From NCBI GenBank assembly GCA_018660825.1, contig JABJJO010000125.1, forward strand, positions 1 through 44,057: a stretch of DNA of 44,057 bases, written 5' to 3'. The position numbers and the translations under genes are program-made. How positions within the stretch are numbered: position 1 is the stretch's first letter; each line of letters starts with the position of its first letter. The notes beneath the pieces were generated by a model, which was not told the origin of the DNA, did not search any database, and saw only the letters and a list, made by a program, of their open reading frames with translations. The DNA comes from Planctomycetaceae bacterium (lineage in GTDB: Bacteria; Planctomycetota; Planctomycetia; Pirellulales; Pirellulaceae). Positions 41,341-44,057 of this stretch are shown piece after piece.

Positions 41341-44057
41341 ATGAAACCCATCCTCACATTTACATTTCTCCTGTTTCTGGTTTGCCCCGGTTTTGCCAAA
41401 GACAAACAGCCCAACGTCGTCACCCTTCTCGTCGACGATCTCGGCTACCGCGACATCGGCTGCTACGGCGGTCCCGTCAAGACCCCTGTCCTCGACAAAT
41501 TGGCCGCCGGTGGCGTGCGTTTCACCGACTTCCATTCCGGCGCTCCGGTCTGCTCCCCCTCGCGCGCCACCTTCCTCACCGGCCGCAACCACATCCGCGC
41601 CGGAGTCTATTCCGTCCTCAGTGAACAGCGTCACCGAATGCATCTCTTAAAGAGCGAAACGACGCTCGCCGAAGTCCTGAAAGACGAAGGCTACGGCACC
41701 GCTCACTTTGGCAAATGGCATCTCGGTATGCCGGTAAACAATCGCGACAACCCCACGCCTGCCGAACATGGCTTCGACTACTGGTTCGGCCTGGTCAATG
41801 GGGCTCATCCCAGTCACAAAGACCCCACCAACTTTCTGCGCAACGGCAAACCCGTCGGGCCCATGAAAGGCTACTCCTGCCAGCTCGTCGTTGACGAAGC
41901 CATTGCCTGGCTCGACGAGAAACGCGACGCCGACGCTCCCTTCTTCATCAACCTCTGGTTCAACGAGCCCCACGCCGTCATTGCGGCCCCCGACGAGATC
42001 GTCTCTCGGTATGGCGCACTCAACAATCAAGCCGCCATCTACAACGGCACCATCGACAACACGGACCGAGCGATTGGGCGACTCGTCGCCAAGCTCGAAA
42101 AACTCGACGAGCTCGACAACACCATCATTCACTACTCCTCTGACAACGGCAGCTACCGCCAGGAGCGCAGCGGAGAACTGCGTGGCAAAAAGGGATCACA
42201 TCATGAAGGAGGCCACCGCGTGCCGGGCATCTTCTACTGGAAAGGAAAAATCCCCGGCGGCCGCGTTGAGAAAGAACCTGCCGGAGCCGTGGACCTGCTT
42301 CCGACCATCTGCGGGCTTCTCGGCATCGACAAACCCAATGACGTCTTCCTGGACGGCTCTGACCTCACGCCTTTGCTCACCCGCACCGGCAGTTTTGAAC
42401 GTCATCAACCCCTTTTCTGGATGAACGGCTCCACCATGGCGATGAGAATGGGGGACCATACCCTTTTGGCACCGAGCACAGCCCGACTCCCGTTTGACAA
42501 TGCGAAGGCGAACCGCTTGCTGCAGCAGACAAAATTGGCCCTGAGGGACGATCTTGAGAAAGAGCTGGGCGGATTGGATCTGCGCTCACGCATGTTCAAC
42601 GGCAGATTCGCCAATCGCGAAGCCAACCGACTGCGCGATGAATTCCGGGCCATGTTCTATTTTAATGAAGCCTTGATCCCCCTGATGAAGAAGGGAGGCG
42701 TCGATCGGGTTCAACTCTACGACCTCTCGAAGGATCTCGGCCAGCAAAACGACATTGCGAAAGAGCGTCCCGAACTCGTCGCCCGAATGAAAAAGCAGGC
42801 CAACCTCATCCACAAAAGTGTCATGGCCGATGGACCGGAATATGTCACCCCGGAAGAACAGGTCGCCGCGAAGAAGCCCCGAGGAAACGGACCGCAACGG
42901 CCTGCCACCGGAGCACCCGACACCGATATCGCGAAGCTCCTTGCCCGCATCGACAAGAATCCCCTGCCCAAGGGCTACCAGGGAAGCCGCCACCAGGCCT
43001 ACGTCGACAAGGTCATGACCGGTCTCAAACCCGAACAGCGTGCCCGGGTCGGCCAACTATGGAAAGAAAAGCGCCGCCTCGGTTCCGACATGCCCAACCC
43101 GGGAGCCTCTTTCGTCAGGATTCTCACCCACGTCGCAGGAGAGGCAGGAAAAAGCAAACAGCCCAACGTCATCGTGCTGCTGGCCGATGATCTCGGCTCA
43201 AAGGATCTCGGCTGTTATGGCGGACCAGTGAAGACGCCGGTGCTCGATGGACTGGCGGCGAAGGGAGTCCGGTTCACCGACTTTCATGCTGGGGCGGCAG
43301 TCTGTTCGCCGTCGCGGGCGACCCTCCTTACCGGGAGGCAGAATCTCCGCACCGGCATTTACGGTGTCCTACAGGATCACATGCACGACATGCACTTGCT
43401 CGAGCGTGAAGTGACGATCGCGGAAGTGCTGCAGCAAGCCGGATACGGAACAGCCCACTTCGGCAAGTGGCACATCGGCATGACCTCCGGCAAACGGAAA
43501 AAACCTTCACTCCAGGATCACGGTTTTGACTACTGGTTTGGCTTGTCCAATGGCGCAAATCCCAGTCACAGGAATCCCACGAACTTTATGCGCAACGGCA
43601 AGCGAGTCGGACCGGTGAAAGGCTATTCCTGCCAGATCGTCGTCAGTGATGCAATCAACTGGTTGGAAACCAAGGCAAATCCTGATCAGCCGTTCTTTAT
43701 GAATATCTGGTTCAATGAGCCTCATGCCACCCTCGCGGCACCCGACGAGATCACCTCGATCTATGGCGACCTCAAGGATGAGGGGGCGCTCTATTCCGCC
43801 ACGGTCGACAATACAGATCGCGCCATTGGTCGCCTCGTTGCAAAGCTCAAGGAAACAGGCAAACTGGACAACACGTTGATCATCTATTCCTCCGACCACG
43901 GGAGCTACCGGACTGATCGCAATGGCGGATTAACCGGCAACAAGGGGTCAAATTTCCAAGGCGGTTTGCGTTCGCCCGGCATTTTCTTCTGGCCCGATGG
44001 CGTTCGCGGCGGCCGGATTGAAAGCACGCCATCGGGCGCGGTCGACCTGTTGCCTAC
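41341..44057 (+). CDS. Tandem two-domain sulfatase (3' end outside window)
   Basis: One uninterrupted frame of at least 905 codons running off the window. A signal peptide (about 1-19) is followed by sulfatase domain 1, about residues 22-510: D32-D33, formylglycine motif C71-S-P-S-R, HFGKWH with K125 and H127, and SSD268-N269-G. A linker of about 90 residues follows (helical GLKPEQRARVGQLWKEKRR, then MPNPGASFVRIL). Domain 2 begins at KQPNVIVLLADD (D616-D617), with C655-S-P-S-R, HFGKWH with K709 and H711, and SSD852-H853-G. Over the first 60 aligned residues the domains share 49 identities. Both keep the visible catalytic set, so both may be active. Only the first has a signal peptide. GC-rich codons prevail (17 of 20 third positions in 41401-41460). 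The start has AAGGA just upstream. Confidence 0.92.
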   Translation, partial: MKPILTFTFLLFLVCPGFAKDKQPNVVTLLVDDLGYRDIGCYGGPVKTPVLDKLAAGGVRFTDFHSGAPVCSPSRATFLTGRNHIRAGVYSVLSEQRHRMHLLKSETTLAEVLKDEGYGTAHFGKWHLGMPVNNRDNPTPAEHGFDYWFGLVNGAHPSHKDPTNFLRNGKPVGPMKGYSCQLVVDEAIAWLDEKRDADAPFFINLWFNEPHAVIAAPDEIVSRYGALNNQAAIYNGTIDNTDRAIGRLVAKLEKLDELDNTIIHYSSDNGSYRQERSGELRGKKGSHHEGGHRVPGIFYWKGKIPGGRVEKEPAGAVDLLPTICGLLGIDKPNDVFLDGSDLTPLLTRTGSFERHQPLFWMNGSTMAMRMGDHTLLAPSTARLPFDNAKANRLLQQTKLALRDDLEKELGGLDLRSRMFNGRFANREANRLRDEFRAMFYFNEALIPLMKKGGVDRVQLYDLSKDLGQQNDIAKERPELVARMKKQANLIHKSVMADGPEYVTPEEQVAAKKPRGNGPQRPATGAPDTDIAKLLARIDKNPLPKGYQGSRHQAYVDKVMTGLKPEQRARVGQLWKEKRRLGSDMPNPGASFVRILTHVAGEAGKSKQPNVIVLLADDLGSKDLGCYGGPVKTPVLDGLAAKGVRFTDFHAGAAVCSPSRATLLTGRQNLRTGIYGVLQDHMHDMHLLEREVTIAEVLQQAGYGTAHFGKWHIGMTSGKRKKPSLQDHGFDYWFGLSNGANPSHRNPTNFMRNGKRVGPVKGYSCQIVVSDAINWLETKANPDQPFFMNIWFNEPHATLAAPDEITSIYGDLKDEGALYSATVDNTDRAIGRLVAKLKETGKLDNTLIIYSSDHGSYRTDRNGGLTGNKGSNFQGGLRSPGIFFWPDGVRGGRIESTPSGAVDLLP

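Noticed and set aside
41647-43056. Several minus-strand frames of 80-160 codons opposite the tandem sulfatase.
   Set aside because: Their valine/glycine/aspartate-rich translations are the usual reverse complement of GC-rich coding sequence, and the sense strand is a continuous sulfatase frame.

Overview
The window is about 44 kb from a planctomycete (Planctomycetota), most likely a Pirellulaceae-type bacterium. The genus cannot be fixed from the sequence. The evidence is the density of families almost confined to this phylum: PSCyt1/DUF1549/DUF1553, DUF1587/1592/1588/1585, DUF1501 and DUF1552 proteins, DUF1080, SHD1, FG-GAP/UnbV proteins, repeated STN-like modules, many sulfatases, and a Rhodopirellula-type ECF sigma factor with a FecR partner. 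No rRNA, tRNA, CRISPR array, insertion sequence or integrase was recognised.

Layout. (1) 1-19.6 kb holds four two-gene cassettes. Each pairs a large c-type-cytochrome-like secreted protein with a Tat-exported DUF1501 or DUF1552 protein: 2-2409 (+), 4727-9013 (-), 10945-14670 (-) and 15109-19580 (+). Between them lie an FG-GAP/UnbV protein, a small DUF3179-like membrane protein, an unknown secreted protein and a DUF1080 protein. (2) 19.7-24.4 kb carries a DUF2157/DUF4401 membrane protein overlapping a GDYXXLXY protein, then a secreted protein made of two tandem 210-residue STN-like modules. (3) 24.5-29.1 kb carries a Tat-exported Gfo/Idh/MocA oxidoreductase, a beta-carbonic anhydrase, and a PTS-EIIA/SLC4 (band 3-type) anion transporter broken by one in-frame TAA codon. 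(4) 29.1-36.4 kb is a minus-strand block for polysaccharide or ester breakdown: a PhoPQ-related hydrolase, an SHD1/beta-helix protein, a sulfatase and an alpha/beta hydrolase. (5) 36.9 kb to the end is a tightly packed plus-strand operon: ECF sigma factor, FecR regulator, TolB-like propeller, iduronate-2-sulfatase-like enzyme, and a polypeptide with two complete sulfatase domains that runs off the window.

How the genes may work together. Regions 4 and 5 look like a locus for sulfated polysaccharides: up to four sulfatase domains, a beta-helix (lyase or epimerase fold) protein and two esterase-like hydrolases, with a dedicated sigma/anti-sigma pair. The carbonic anhydrase and the SLC4 transporter would form a CO2/bicarbonate or pH-handling pair. 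The most notable observations are the interrupted EIIA-SLC4 gene, the tandem-sulfatase polypeptide with its shift to GC-rich codons, the run of four cytochrome/DUF1501-type cassettes, and a promoter-like motif shared by the sulfatase and hydrolase genes of the minus-strand block.
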